Shown one piece after another: positions 17,628-28,544 of a stretch of 30,735 nt of DNA. The DNA comes from Nemertoderma westbladi (lineage: Eukaryota; Xenacoelomorpha; Nemertodermatida; Nemertodermatidae): the NCBI GenBank assembly GCA_032718475.1, contig JAUCBJ010000346.1, positions 1-30,735 on the forward strand, in the 5' to 3' direction. The position numbers were made by a program, and so were the translations under genes. Every line of letters starts with the position of its first letter. Within the stretch, counting starts at the first letter, position 1. The notes under the pieces are model-generated. The model worked only from the letters and a program-made list of their open reading frames with translations, ran no database searches and was not told the origin of the DNA.

Positions 17628-18824
17628 TGTAAAAGCTTTTGCGTAATTAGCCGGTTATTTTCCCTTAAAGTACTCTGTAGTTGGTTTGCCAGGCATAAAA
17701 AGGCCGTGTCCTTGCTGTACTGGTGTTTTAGAGGACATAAAAGTCATTTCTTATGTATTTGTACTGTATTTGTACTTTAGAGGACATAATCCACAATCTC
17801 GTGACGCAATAGCTGGATACTTTTGAAAACAGTGTCGCTACCATGACGACGGCTAGCAGCTGATATTGCCACGTCGACGTTTCTTTGTTTCTTTGTTCTC
17901 TCGTTGTTCAGGTTGACCAATCAGAGCGTTTGTTGTCTCTGTGTTGGAGGTATATACAGAAACTCAGTAGTTCAGTGTTATGTTTTTGCCCAGAGCCTAA
18001 GAACCGGCTTTTGGCACCTCCGTGTTTCAGTTTTTGGTCTTACACTAGTAGGCTTAATTATAAGGACATATATCCGTTATCTGATGTCTGATCACTGCAT
18101 TTATCACAACATAACATACCATACCTAATCAAACAACCTGTGCATACTTTATATTGTTATACTGCTATTTGCTGTCAGTTCTTCATAATATGGTTGATGA
18201 ATTATTATATTTGGAATAACGATAAATAACCCCGAAACCCAATATTCTTGATATACCGAAGGTAAGAGAGAAGGGTTACATATAACAATTGTGACTTATG
18301 TTAAAGTGGTTTGAAGTGAATCTAATGTTATTTGATAGACCCTACATGATTCGGTCCGTGTTCCTTTTATATGTGACTAAAATCAGTGAAGATCGGCAGA
18401 TTAGTGTGCAGTATTGTGCAGCATTGTGTATGAGTGAGACTGATAACGAAGCATTTCCTAAAGAATGCGCCATATATGTGAATTGTAACTAAGCCATATC
18501 GTTGTGAGTAGTTTAAGTCATAACTCTGTTTATATAGATAGAGCGCCACGTCCTAAAGGAACTGTTAATATTCCCCGAAGGTGAATAATATTGTCAGAGA
18601 TTATATAATACTGTCAGTCGAATAATACATTAGGCTTACATAGCAATAAAATTAAGCCGTCGAACCCAATCTCCCGGGTATATCCAGCGGGTGAATGATC
18701 GCGCACAGATTGGTTTCGACTAGTGTAGTGAATTAAATACTTGTCATAGACTAAAGGTGATTTATTATCTAGAAGACATCCTAATTTGGCGGGTTAAACT
18801 GCCAAAGGTCTGAAAGCGCGAACA
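17628..18824 (+). repeat. 3' LTR (1197 bp)
   Basis: Copy of 6217-7413 with TG...CA ends and substitutions seen at 17711 and 18642 only. It carries the same CCAAT/TATA and AATAAA (18645) signals. Confidence 0.95.
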
Positions 18825-18829
18825 GAGTG
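18825..18829. repeat. Target site duplication, right copy (GAGTG)
   Basis: Matches 6212-6216 exactly. Confidence 0.92.
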
Positions 18830-21722
18830 TTCTCATCTTCACTCTGAGTGCACTTCACTGCGACCTGCACCTGGCAGCAGGGGTACAGGGGATGATCCAG
18901 CAGATGAGCTGCACAGCCAATAGTGGGTCATGTGCGCCAGAGTAGATATGGGTGATGGGCCTCATATCTGACTCCACTGCGACACCCACCCTGTGGAACG
19001 GCAAACCAGGGTGTGGTATTTTCCCCGAGAGCTGACTCGGCAAAAAAGCACCCCCCCAACCCCCCCACTATGGATTACATTAGTAATGCGGAGGTCCGGC
19101 CACTAGAGGCCAGTGGAATTACCGGACACAATCGGCCTCACAGGCGTCAGTTATCTCCTGACCGGCTGCCTGTCTCACCCCCTACTGGAGAGAGAGAAGC
19201 CAACAATTCTTTGAGTCCCTTTCCTGATGACCTTTCTGGCCCAAACCCCGGGTTACCAGGGAGGCCAGATTGTGAGGGTTGAGGGATTCTGGAGTTGGAG
19301 GCTACTCTCATGTTCCACCCCGACCAACAAAGCCATTGGTGAATATGAGGCAAGTCACTAGACTAGCCTCAGTAAACACCCTAACACTCGGGTCCCCAAT
19401 GCGACAAGGTGAGATGACTGCCTTGTCAGATAATCTTTCTCTTAGCGCAGTGGGTGTTCAAGAGCACCGAATGCAGACTGGACAGACTGATGAGGTTATG
19501 ATTAAAGACATGGGGGGCGGTTGGCGACTCGCCCTCGCGTCAGCAATGATAGTGGAAATGGTATTGGTCTATTGATGAATCCAACTGTACATGCAGCATT
19601 GGACAAAATAGACCAAATCTCTAACCGCATCATCCGTTGCCACTTCTCATGTTCTGAAAGACTGGCTAAGAAGTTTACTAAGGTGGTTCTGATTGTGTGC
19701 TACTCTCCAACTAGTGTTGCCCCTGTAGAGGAGGTGGAAAATTTCTACCACAATCTACAAGCAGCTACTGATGGAGTGGATCAGCATGCATTCTTAACAT
19801 TCCTGGGAAACTTTAATGTAAGTCTGCATCAATCACCTACATCGCCCTGGGTCTATGGCAATAGTGTCAACCGAAATTTCGTCCATCTTCAGGATTTTAT
19901 CTCTGGAAATGGATTGTTTTCGGCTGGAACCCAGTTTAAGAAGCGAACTGGAAAGCTATGGACTCATAGTGGACCCAGTGGTCACAAGTCCCAGATAGAC
20001 CATATTCTGTTTCGTAGGAAGTACAGGAGCTCTATACAAGACTGTAACCTTCTCCAGTGATCACCGCCTTATTGTGGCCAAGGTAAGACTTAGTCTGCTT
20101 GCTAGCAGAACAGCGAAATCTGCCTTGCCGCGGCATGACTGGTCCTCTCTCTTGCAACATCCAAGTGTGAGATCCAGCTTCACACTACAGCTGAGCAACA
20201 GGTATGAGGTTCTTGCCTCTGAGGCGGCAGATCACTGTGATGGCTATACTGCCTTCACAGAACCAGTTAAGTTAGCAGCTGCAGAAACAGTTCCTGTATA
20301 CCCTCGAGACAGGAAAAGGGCCCCCTGGACTGACAACAAAATCCAGAAGTGCCGAAATGACCTATATATGTATATAAGGCGCAGAAAGAGTCCCGACTCA
20401 AACAGACTACACCGGCCAAGAATGCAGTTAAGGCTGCATCTAGGTCCCTGAACAGGCAGTACTCTGCTAATCTACAGGAGCTAATAAACCAACAGGTTGA
20501 TGCCATCAATGATGCTGACGACAGCACTCAATCATCCCAGGCATGGAAATCGATCAATTTGCTTACTGCGCGGAAAAGCCAATCAACCACCAAGGTTAAG
20601 GCTGAATCACCAGCCGATCGCCTCAATGGTTGGAAGGCCCACTTTGAAAAGCTCCTCAATAATGACAGGGTATTGCCTGATAACTTTATAGAAGTAAAAG
20701 TGTCTGAGTCTGTACTCCCAGATATTCCCATTGGCGATATCTCCTTTGCAGAAGTGAAGGCTGCTGCAAAGAGCATTAAGACCAATCGTAGATGGTGTTC
20801 CCCCTGAGGTCTTTAAAATACTTGAGTGTTTAAAGCTCATCTATCCCATCATAGTAGACATGTACCGTACAACAAGAGTCCCACAAGAAATGAAAACAAA
20901 TAAGTTGGTGCCAGTTCCCAAGAAGGGCAACCTAACACTCTATGGTTCTTTTCGGGGAATCTCATTGATCTCGATTGCTGCAATGCTATACAATAGAATT
21001 CTATTAAAACGCATCAGGGATCCCATTGAGAGACTGCTCCGTGGAAATCAGAATGGGTTCCGTAAAGGTCGTGGGACCATGGAGCCCATTTTGGCACTTA
21101 GAAGGATAATTGAAGAGTTATCAAAAAAGAAAGACAGGCATCTGGCTGTTATCTTTGTTGACTTCTTCAAGGCCTTTGATTCAGTCTCCCGCTCACGTAT
21201 GTTCAGCATACTTTCATTGTATGGAATTCCTGATGAAATTATTGCAGCAATCAGATCAGTATACGATGGTTCGACAACATTTGTGTCTACTGTTGACGGT
21301 GACACAGAACCATTTGAAGTGTTATGGGGTGTCCTCCAAGGAGACACACTTGCACCATTCTTGTTCATTATTGTGGTTGACTATGTTCTACGCATTCACA
21401 AGAATGCTACGCCGGGTTCATTGCGTCAAGTACAATGCACACATTTCCAACCAGACACTATATAACATTGGAGGTGTCTCATTGGTTCCCCCAGCCAGTG
21501 CATAATCTTGTACTTTAGCAGCCTCATGGAGTGAATAAGCATGGTGGACAGCCCATGACTTTCTTGAGACGCATCTTAAAGGACACTGGCCTTGAAGATG
21601 CGGATGATCTAGCAAATGTCATGGGTGATAGGGAGTTGTGGCGGCGCAATTTTGTCGACAAGCCGGCACAGCATTCTTAAAAATGCAGCTGCAATGCAGC
21701 ATGCCGATACTAGTAGTAGTAG
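18830..21722 (+). pseudogene. Decayed APE-type non-LTR retrotransposon (RTE-like) with (TAG)n tail
   Basis: A 5' GC-rich part (18830-19070, with poly-C runs) leads to endonuclease fragments: VNTLTLGSP and VGVQEHRM at about 19370-19480, then in a shifted frame CYSPTSVAPVEEVENFY, the catalytic-like GNFN (usual GDFN) and QIDHILFRRKYRSSI up to 20060. The next frame has a TFSSDHRLIVAKVRL-type end of the endonuclease. Reverse transcriptase follows at 20860-21400: KLVPVPKKGN, NGFRKGRGT, FVDFFKAFDSV (motif A) and GVLQGDTLAPFLFIIVVDY (motif B). Then an internal deletion removes the catalytic YADD/FADD box and joins to the C-terminal region shared with 28545-29055. At least four frameshifts are present. 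The 3' end is a short CTAGTAGTAGTAG tail at 21710-21722. The BEL/Pao element is inserted just before or inside its 5' end. Clade assignment is tentative. Confidence 0.8.
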
Positions 21723-22084
21723 GGACTATATGGTACACGGATTCAAAGAGAAGTACAATTCGTGCCAGATTAAATGTTGTCCTGGTGAGTGTCCTACTCC
21801 AGTCTGGGAGGTTAAATCTGGCTACAACAACTACAGTACCATGGCGGCGCGGCGGCGGAAGAAACCACAACAGTTGAGCCGACAGCAAGCAATTCAGTTG
21901 TTGCTACTCCAGTGATTCAGATTGTTTTGGTGGTGGTTACATTCACTGGAGTATTCTAGAAACATAATTAACTTTAATCACACTTTAATTTTAATCACAA
22001 CACCACGTGTCCTTTAACAAAACTACCTGCGGGAGAATCTGTTTGTGCAAAGTACCATAAGATGGCGTGAAGCTTTTGCTAAAA
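21723..22084. other. Spacer with a small GC-rich ORF remnant
   Basis: Follows the LINE tail. A short frame at 21841-21915 has ATGG in good context and begins with a basic run (Ala-Ala-Arg-Arg-Arg-Lys-Lys) coded by a CGG-type repeat, 24 aa only. It is probably not a gene. The rest is AT-rich with TTTAATCACA direct repeats. Confidence 0.35.
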
Positions 22085-22165
22085 AATTCAAGCGGATATT
22101 TTAGTTTTTCCCAAGTCCAGTATCCCCCCTCACAAGTTATCTATATATTTCATACGCTTTAGGTC
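22085..22165 (-). repeat. Short RTE-like LINE fragment
   Basis: TTTTCCCAAGTCCAGTATCC and CTATATAT nearby resemble 24494-24536 of the minus-strand LINE piece (TTCTCCCAAGTTCAGTATCC and CTATATAT). Only a short, diverged block. Confidence 0.5.
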
Positions 22166-22395
22166 CATGGGTACAAAGGTCAATGTCTACAACGAGTCAA
22201 AGGGAAGAAATCGAGTCAAAGGGTACAATAGGAAAGGGTACAACGAGACAAAGGGTACAAACCAGGAGGTCAAAGGCTACAAAACAGGCGGTCAAAGGGT
22301 ACAAAACAGGACGTCAAAGAGGATAAACTAAACGAGTCAAAGCATACAGCATCAAAGGGTACAACGAGTTAAATGGTACCAACCAGGCGATTATT
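22165..22395. repeat. Degenerate minisatellite of AAAGGGTACAACGAGTC units
   Basis: About ten variants of TCAAAGGGTACAA with linkers ACGAG, ACCAGG or AACAGG, unit about 17-22 bp. No gene. Confidence 0.85.
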
Positions 22396-22765
22396 AAGGT
22401 CGTTTATTATTTTGGTTAGCAGTGTTAGTTGGTCAGGCCTCAAACCTAATTAAATCTGTCATGTAACCCTAACCCTAAGTCATAATCTAAGAAATTTAGC
22501 GGAATTTCAAGGTTTAATGCAACAATCATAAGTAGTCGTTGACATGGTCGTCACACCAAAATATTTATATTCCTACTGCACATCACTATCTGTACTGTTC
22601 TGTTGCTTGGGTCCATGGCTTCCTTTATAAGGTTATAACCTATAACCGTTATAAAGGACGCCTTGCTTGGTTCTCTCTTACGCCTTCCAGTCTTAGAAAG
22701 AAGCTGCGTAACCCAATATCACTGTTACACTAGGCACTCTAAGATAGATAAACATTTACAAACAA
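22396..22765. other. Spacer without recognisable gene
   Basis: It contains a CCTAACCCTAA phrase (about 22466) and a small palindrome GGTTATAACC/TATAACC near 22630. Stop codons in all frames at short intervals. Confidence 0.4.
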
Positions 22766-22866
22766 ACAATCTTGTTAACCGTATTGACAAATTGCGTGAA
22801 AAAAGCTTCACTATTTAATAGTGAAGCTTTTTTCACGCAATTTGTCAATACGGTTAACAAGATTGT
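22766..22866. repeat. Perfect palindrome, 50-bp arms and one-base centre
   Basis: The arm 22766-22815 is the exact reverse complement of 22817-22866 around the single T at 22816. The arms hold TTAACCGTATTGAC and GAAAAAAGCTTCAC. No mismatch was found. Overlapping open frames on both strands follow from the symmetry. Confidence 0.95.
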
Positions 22867-23084
22867 GGCTACGCACCGACCCCCCTTCATACATGATTTC
22901 ATCATGGCCTCCCAGTCAACGTCCTCCTCAACTCGAAGCAAATACATATGCCAAACGTTCGTACCAAATTATTTCAGCACCTATGGCCATACGATACCTT
23001 ACCAGTAATGAGATTCCACTACTATTAGACTGGTTTTATTTATTATATCATTTATATTTAACGTAATTTTATTTGCAGGGAGAA

Positions 23085-23182
23085 GGACAGTAAGTTATGG
23101 TTAAAGTAAGTTATGGTAAAAAGTTATGGTTATGGTATTAAAGTTATGGTAAGTTATGTTATGAAATAATAAAGTTATGGCC
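23085..23182. repeat. AAGTTATGGT microsatellite-like array
   Basis: AAGTTATGG or shortened forms recur about seven times at spacings of 10-20 bp, next to the motif at 23185-23217. Confidence 0.8.
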
Positions 23183-23184
23183 TA

Positions 23185-23217
23185 GCTTTCTGTCAATATT
23201 ATAGCCCTTCTTCAGGC
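23185..23217 (-). repeat. GCCTGAAGAAGG motif, inverted copy
   Basis: Minus strand reads GCCTGAAGAAGGGCTATAAT, then AGAAAGC. It directly adjoins the 5' end of the LINE at 23218 and matches, in the other direction, 26971-27008. Confidence 0.6.
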
Positions 23218-26200
23218 CCTGTTGGATCTTTTTATCACATCTATTACCTTAGAAGGAACAGAATGCAAAACATTCCCATGTTACTTCTCAGACCACGAAT
23301 TCGTAACATTTAAAATTAACTCTAAAATGCATAAAAATAGTCCTACAAACATGGACACATGGATCTCGTACAGGGATTATAATGGTTTCTCGGAAAAAAA
23401 ATTTATCGCAGATATACAAAACATTGATTGGACGGGTGTCTATCAACTTGCGGATATCGATACAGCGTTTAATAATTTTGAAGATGAAATTGTAAAAATT
23501 CTAGACAAGCATGCCCCGACTAAAAGAAAACTAATAAAAAATACCAGTAACCATAATAAAATAAACTCTAATCGACCATAGTGGGACGATTATCTGCAAA
23601 CACTACAAAATAAAAGATCGCAATCATTGGTTAACTGGCGCAGATCAAAACTAAATTACAACAAAATACGCAAATGAAAAATCATCTCGTAAGAAATGGA
23701 AAATAGTAAACAATATTCTGAACAAACAGAGCACAACCTGTAAAATTCACTTCTTACGAGACAAACAAATTAAAAAAGTAATAAGTAAACCAACGGCAAT
23801 TGCAACATTGTTCAATAAAACATACCTAAATTTGGGAAAATTTCTTGGACTTGAGGACATTAAGTATAAATCATGTATGAATCGAAAAGTTAAGAATAAT
23901 AATTTCAGTTTTAGACACATTGATGCAATTGCAGTTTGTGATATAATTTCAAAACTAAATGAAAATAAATCACAGGGTCCCTCAAAAGTTCCACCCAAAA
24001 TAATAAAATTAATAGCACCTTATATAGTATTTATCTTGACTAATTTCATTAACCAATCAATAACTAAATCAGAATTCCCCAGTAGGCTAAGTTAGCAGAT
24101 GTAACTCCAGTATACAAAAAAGGCGACAAGGAACAAGCAGATTGGCCTATAATTATAGGGCAATATCAGTAACTTCATCTTTCGCAAAAATATATGAACG
24201 TGTTATTTATATCCAATTAATAAATTATATAACTAAAAATAAACTACTCCCAACCAAACAGTTCGGATTTAGGAAATCATATTCTACAAAGGACGCTATA
24301 ATTTACGCAACAGAGAACTGGAGATCAAAACTTGACGTAGGAAACCATGTTGCTGTAGCAGCTCTTGACTTAAGTAAGGCTTTTGACTCTCTGAACCACA
24401 GTATACTACTACTACTACTAGGTCGAGCGAACTCGGACAGTGGAAATGAGATCCTTCCAGGCTTCCCGATTCTCCATAGTGTCGCAATTTCGTTTCTCCC
24501 AAGTTCAGTATCCCTTTCAAGTTGATCTATATATGTTATGGCCGGTCGTCCACGACTACGCTTTCCATGAGTTGGTTGCCAGAGAAGTAGATCTGGTATG
24601 ACCTCGTCTTTACTTCGCCAGCAGTGCCCACTGAATCTTAATCTGCGTTCACGGAGGGTGGTTGATACAGGTGGTATTGTACCATAAAGCTCGGCGTTTG
24701 TCATTTGTTGTCTCCAGCTGATGTTTAGGGCTGCCCTTAGTAGTCTTGTGTAGCAACCATCAATTCGTTGTTCAAGTGATTTAGTCAGTGTCCAGGTCTC
24801 ACCCCCGTATAAAAATACACTTTCCACTGTGGCTCGAAAGAACTTAGTCTTCAGGTGCCTGGAGAGATCTGATTTCCAGATGGTATCCATTTTTGATAGA
24901 GCTACCCAAGCCTTTGCTTTCCTAACTTCTATGTCCTTTTTGCTACTCTCTATCCATGATCCAAGGTACTGGAAGTCATCGACCTTCCTTAGTTGATTAT
25001 TATCAATGGTTGTCAAGTTTCCATCAACATTAAAGGTCATGAATTCGGTCTTGGTAGCATTTATATGCAATCCAACCTCCTTAGCAGCCCTCTCCACTTT
25101 ATTTAGTAGAAGCTGTGCATCTGCTAGCGTATTAGAGAGCAGGGCGATGTCATCCGCAAAGTCGGTGTATGTGACTGTAGTTGCCGGATATCTACTACTT
25201 CTGCGTTCTTGAAGTGTGAATCCCAGATCTTCACCCTTTGTGGCCGTCCTCATTGCGTAATCCAGCACAATTACTTACAATTCAATTAATTACAGTTCTC
25301 CTTAAACTGAAAGAAATCGGACTCCACTCAACTGCTGTTACTTTCATGCGAAACTACCTTACCAATCGTAAACAAAGGGTCAAAATAAATGGGGACTACT
25401 CTAGCTGGGAACAGACGGAACGGGGAATTCCACAAGGAACGCTTCTAGGCCCACTTATGTTCCTCATATACGTCAATGAAATATCGGAATCTGAGAATCT
25501 TAACATCATTCAATACGCTGACGATACCCTTATCTTTGCTACAGGGCCAGATCCGATAACAGCCACTAAAATACTAGCGGAACGTATAACAAAAATAGAA
25601 CGACAATTTCTAACTCTAAAAATGCAAGTAAATCCGGAAAAAACAGAGTTCATCTTAATAACACCTAATTCTAGAACCACTGAAATCAATGAAATTAACC
25701 TACAATTAGGAAAAACAATAATACAACAAAGTTGGCAATTCAAATACTTAGGAGTATTGATTGATAACAAACTAAATTGGAAACCACAAATTAAATCAAT
25801 CACAGAAAAAATGACCCACGCAGTATCCTGTCTAAGACTAATAAAGGGCCAATTACCAACAAGCACAAAACTTACTGTATTTAAAGCAACTGTTCTGCCA
25901 TTACATAACTACTGCTGTGAAATTATCGCTCCACTTCACGAAACACATGGGTACAAGAACATACTATACGGGCTAGATAAACAAAATTACGATAGACCGT
26001 TTACTGCAAAAAAAATTAGAGACGCTACAGGGACAGAACTACGTTCACAAGCAAAATTACCACATTTACAAGCACTTAGGAATTACTATGCATTAAAATA
26101 CTATTATAAATACTTTTACGATCTATCGACACCGTTTAAAAATCTTAGCTTACCTTTCCTACAAAACTACGTAATAAAGAACGATAATATAAATAAGAGA

Positions 26201-26698
26201 ACTTCTTGTATTAAAATTCCAAAAACAAATACACTTTTCGGGTACAACAGCGTAATGGTAAGCAGCACTCGACTGTGGAATTCCTTAGATAAAAATATCC
26301 GTGAGCTCAAGTCATACAAAGAATTTTTATAACTAAAATTAGGAGCCAATTCAGCAAAATGTACGCCCGTGAGGAAATAACTTAAACGAAATAGCAAACA
26401 AACTCAAAAATACCAGAGACTGCGGGTTAACTTGATGATTGATAGTATTATATTAATTGTGCTTACCCAGTACTAAGTAGTGTAGAGTAGATCATAGATA
26501 GATACATTTAGTACATTATTATTAATAAATATTAAATATTAAAGTTAGGTAATGACGCTTTATTCAATAATTATCAGCCATAACGATATCTATCTGTTAG
26601 GCTGCCTCTGTGCGGTTTTTTTCTTATAAAACTTGTTGCGGAGTTTTTGAATAAAAAATAATTCATTATTATATTATTATTATTTATTAAATAGAATA
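23218..26698 (+). pseudogene. CR1/Jockey-like non-LTR retrotransposon, 5' truncated and split
   Basis: It starts inside the endonuclease (LDLFITSI, then FSDHEFVTFKI, about 23220-23320). A linker frame to 23581 is followed by frameshifted parts. Reverse transcriptase: ENKSQGPSKVPPKIIKLIAP (about 23958), then YNYRAISVTSSFAKIYERVI (24142), FGFRKSYSTKDAI, and motif A ALDLSKAFDSLNHSILL ending near 24415. A minus-strand LINE piece interrupts here. The frame resumes at about 25300 with KLKEIGLHSTAVTF, motif B RGIPQGTLLGPLMFLIYVN, YADD at 25514-25525 and a C-terminal part to 26332 ending LWNSLDKNIRELKSYKEFL. The 3' UTR to about 26698 has AATAAA near 26651 and an ATT-rich tail. At least three frameshifts before the insertion; the part after it is intact. 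Confidence 0.85.
24405..25268 (-). pseudogene. RTE-like LINE 3' fragment inserted in the CR1/Jockey-like LINE
   Basis: Minus-strand frame from 25268 down to the end. It opens just after motif B (LDYAMRTATKGEDLGF), has YTDFADDIALLSNT (FADD at 25160-25149), the thumb (VERAAKEVGLHINATKTEFM), DDFQYLGSWI, and the C-terminal region with ETWTLTKSLEQRIDGCYTRL, RRLRFSGHCWRSKDE and GKRSRGRPAITY. Its 3' end is the (TAG)n tail, seen on plus as CTACTACTACTA near 24407-24420. It is 5' truncated as usual for LINEs. It is related to, but not the same subfamily as, the copies at 18830-21722 and 28545-29055. No clean target duplication was found; ACAGT occurs on both sides. Confidence 0.85.
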
Positions 26699-27361
26699 TA
26701 CACCATGACCCGTAATATAGTGTCATTTTTACAAAATAATAAATATATGTTTATATAATATATATATCATATAATATATATAAATAATAAATAAATACAA
26801 TATATACAATATACTACATACCGTTAATATATCGCCGATTAATATTTACCCCTTACATAATAAAGCATCGCATAAACATATTCAATTGGCGGGAAATTTA
26901 AAACATTAAATTATATGTTCTGTTCAATTCTGTTAACGGTTATATTGTATTTATTGTATATATTATATTTGCCTGAAGAAGGACTAAATAATACTGTATC
27001 CAGAAAGCATTATACCTTAACTTAGTTCTGCTTGCGGGAGCTGCTGACCTTCACACTGTACCCTGCAATAATTTACTATCCTCGCGTTCCATGTTCTTTG
27101 CACATAAATTATATTTAATTTGTCGAAGACAATATACTTATTACTTGTTTAATGATGCATTTGGTTTACTGTTCCTATCTACATTTTATCTTTATGTACA
27201 GGAATTAAAACGTATGAGTATCAGTAACATATCTTCTTAATTCAAACTTAAATAATACCCCCAACACGTACTGCGATTGAGTCTATAACCTATTGTTTTC
27301 ACCTTATAGGCCCCTATAAATTTAACTTCTGTTTTTCAAGGCACATATTTAGACGACACAA
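26699..27361. other. AT-rich region, no gene
   Basis: Includes alternating TA-rich palindromic sequence at about 26740-26830 and the GCCTGAAGAAGG motif at 26971. No coding signal. Confidence 0.6.
26971..27008 (+). repeat. GCCTGAAGAAGG motif, direct copy
   Basis: GCCTGAAGAAGGACTAAATA, later AGAAAGC, followed by ATTATACCTTAACTTAG, which resembles the sequence next to the inverted copy at 23185. A weaker third copy is at 27525-27556. Confidence 0.6.
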
Positions 27362-27415
27362 GGGGGGGGGGGGGGGGGGGGGTGGGCAATGCACAATGCC
27401 CCCCCCCCCCCCCCC
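27362..27415. repeat. G21 / C17 homopolymer hairpin
   Basis: Twenty-one G (27362-27382), T, then GGGCA...TGCCC closing the inner stem and C17 (27399-27415). It is followed by GTAAATACGCCACTG, which looks like the end of a hAT-type terminal repeat read inward; no partner end was found. Confidence 0.85.
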
Positions 27416-28544
27416 GTAAATACGCCACTGTAACAGCGTAAGTATTAGCAGGTCAACAGGAATATATGGAAATATATTTACCACATTTAACGAGAAAATA
27501 AATGTCTGGTCCCCGAGAACTATTTGCCGGAAGAAGGACTATAATATAGTGAAGCCGCCAACCCCATTACGTAACAATCCTCCAAAACAAATCCATAGAA
27601 ATTAGAAACAAACACCCCCAATATTCCATTAATAAATTGAACAGAATATATGTGAATAATAAATGTGGCGATTTTAATAAGTTAACTGATTGGAACAAAA
27701 TTCACTGTCATTTAATTGGAATTAGTTTCGCTTTTGCAGACTTTTAGTGGAAATAAATTCGCTTTTTCAATGCAACTAAGTTCGTTTTTTGATAATGTGT
27801 TCTCTGAAGCGGAACTAACATCGAGCTACGCGTAGCGGTATCCCGGAGTTCTTGGCTTATCGGGTTACAACTCCTCATTAAACCCGAACAATCTCCCAGG
27901 AAATGTTGCCTTATGATCCATCCTTCTACAAGGGTGTCGTCTTATCATCCTTCCTGTCTTACTCATTAAAAAGCGTTAATTATTGGGCTGTTTTTACGTG
28001 ATCTCCTGTAATTTTGGCAGTGATCCATGTCCGATTGTTTATAAAATACAACAGCCCACGGCTATTTTTGGCGTAAAAAATTCCGTGCTTTTCTCGTATT
28101 ACGGTTTACTTCAACATATCACAAACAGAATCTCTCTGGCTGTATAGGACTTAAAGTTAAATCGTAAAAAACACTTGCACAAAAAAAAACTGAATAAAAC
28201 TAACTGACAGGAAATAAAAAAAGATTTATACGGGAGTGATTTAATGGATTGATTTGAACTGACAAGAATTCATTATGTTGGCTACGGTTATCCTTGGCAG
28301 TTCTTTTAGATTATATGATTTTGATTATCAATAAAAATACATTATTTTTCTTTTTATAATTTTTTAACAATCCTGAACAACAATAGTAAAGTTACAATCT
28401 GTTTTATTTATACCGGCCAATATACTGTACAGAATAAATCAATTATAATAAGTTATAAGTGTATCCAACCCACGTATAAACAACCACAATCAATCATAGA
28501 TACTAATTAACTCTTAGTTTAATTTAACTCTTAGTATAACCAGC
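27416..28544. other. AT-rich region, no gene
   Basis: Short frames only. A third GCCGGAAGAAGG motif is at 27525. TTCGCTTTTGCAGACTTTTAGTGG-like phrases near 27730 recur loosely. Nothing else recognised. Confidence 0.55.

Larger units (their letters stand above)
6217..18824 (+). mobile_element. Young non-autonomous BEL/Pao LTR retrotransposon (gag-protease type)
   Basis: Full-length element of 12,608 bp with two 1197-bp LTRs, TG...CA ends and GAGTG target duplications. Superfamily is set by its proteins: a Gag with DUF1759-like core and BEL/Pao-type zinc knuckles, a DUF1758-like protease with DSGS, and a remnant of the RNase H end (NPTDIASRG). The reverse transcriptase catalytic region (no YxDD), most of RNase H and the integrase core are absent. 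Three long open frames remain intact (493, ~640, 483 aa) and the LTRs differ at only two places I found (6300/17711 and 7231/18642), so it moved recently and must have used polymerase and integrase from a full relative. The large leader (2.25 kb) and 3' region (3 kb) are unusual. Confidence 0.93.

Noticed and set aside
22464-22481. Telomere-like CCCTAACCCTAA
   Set aside because: Only two units; too short to call an interstitial telomere.
22756-23008. Frames on both strands with the same peptide
   Set aside because: Result of the perfect palindrome at 22766-22866, not two genes.
25238-25300. Start of the ~364-codon frame as a new gene
   Set aside because: It is the resumed RT of the split LINE; its first codons are non-homologous filler and LINE insert.
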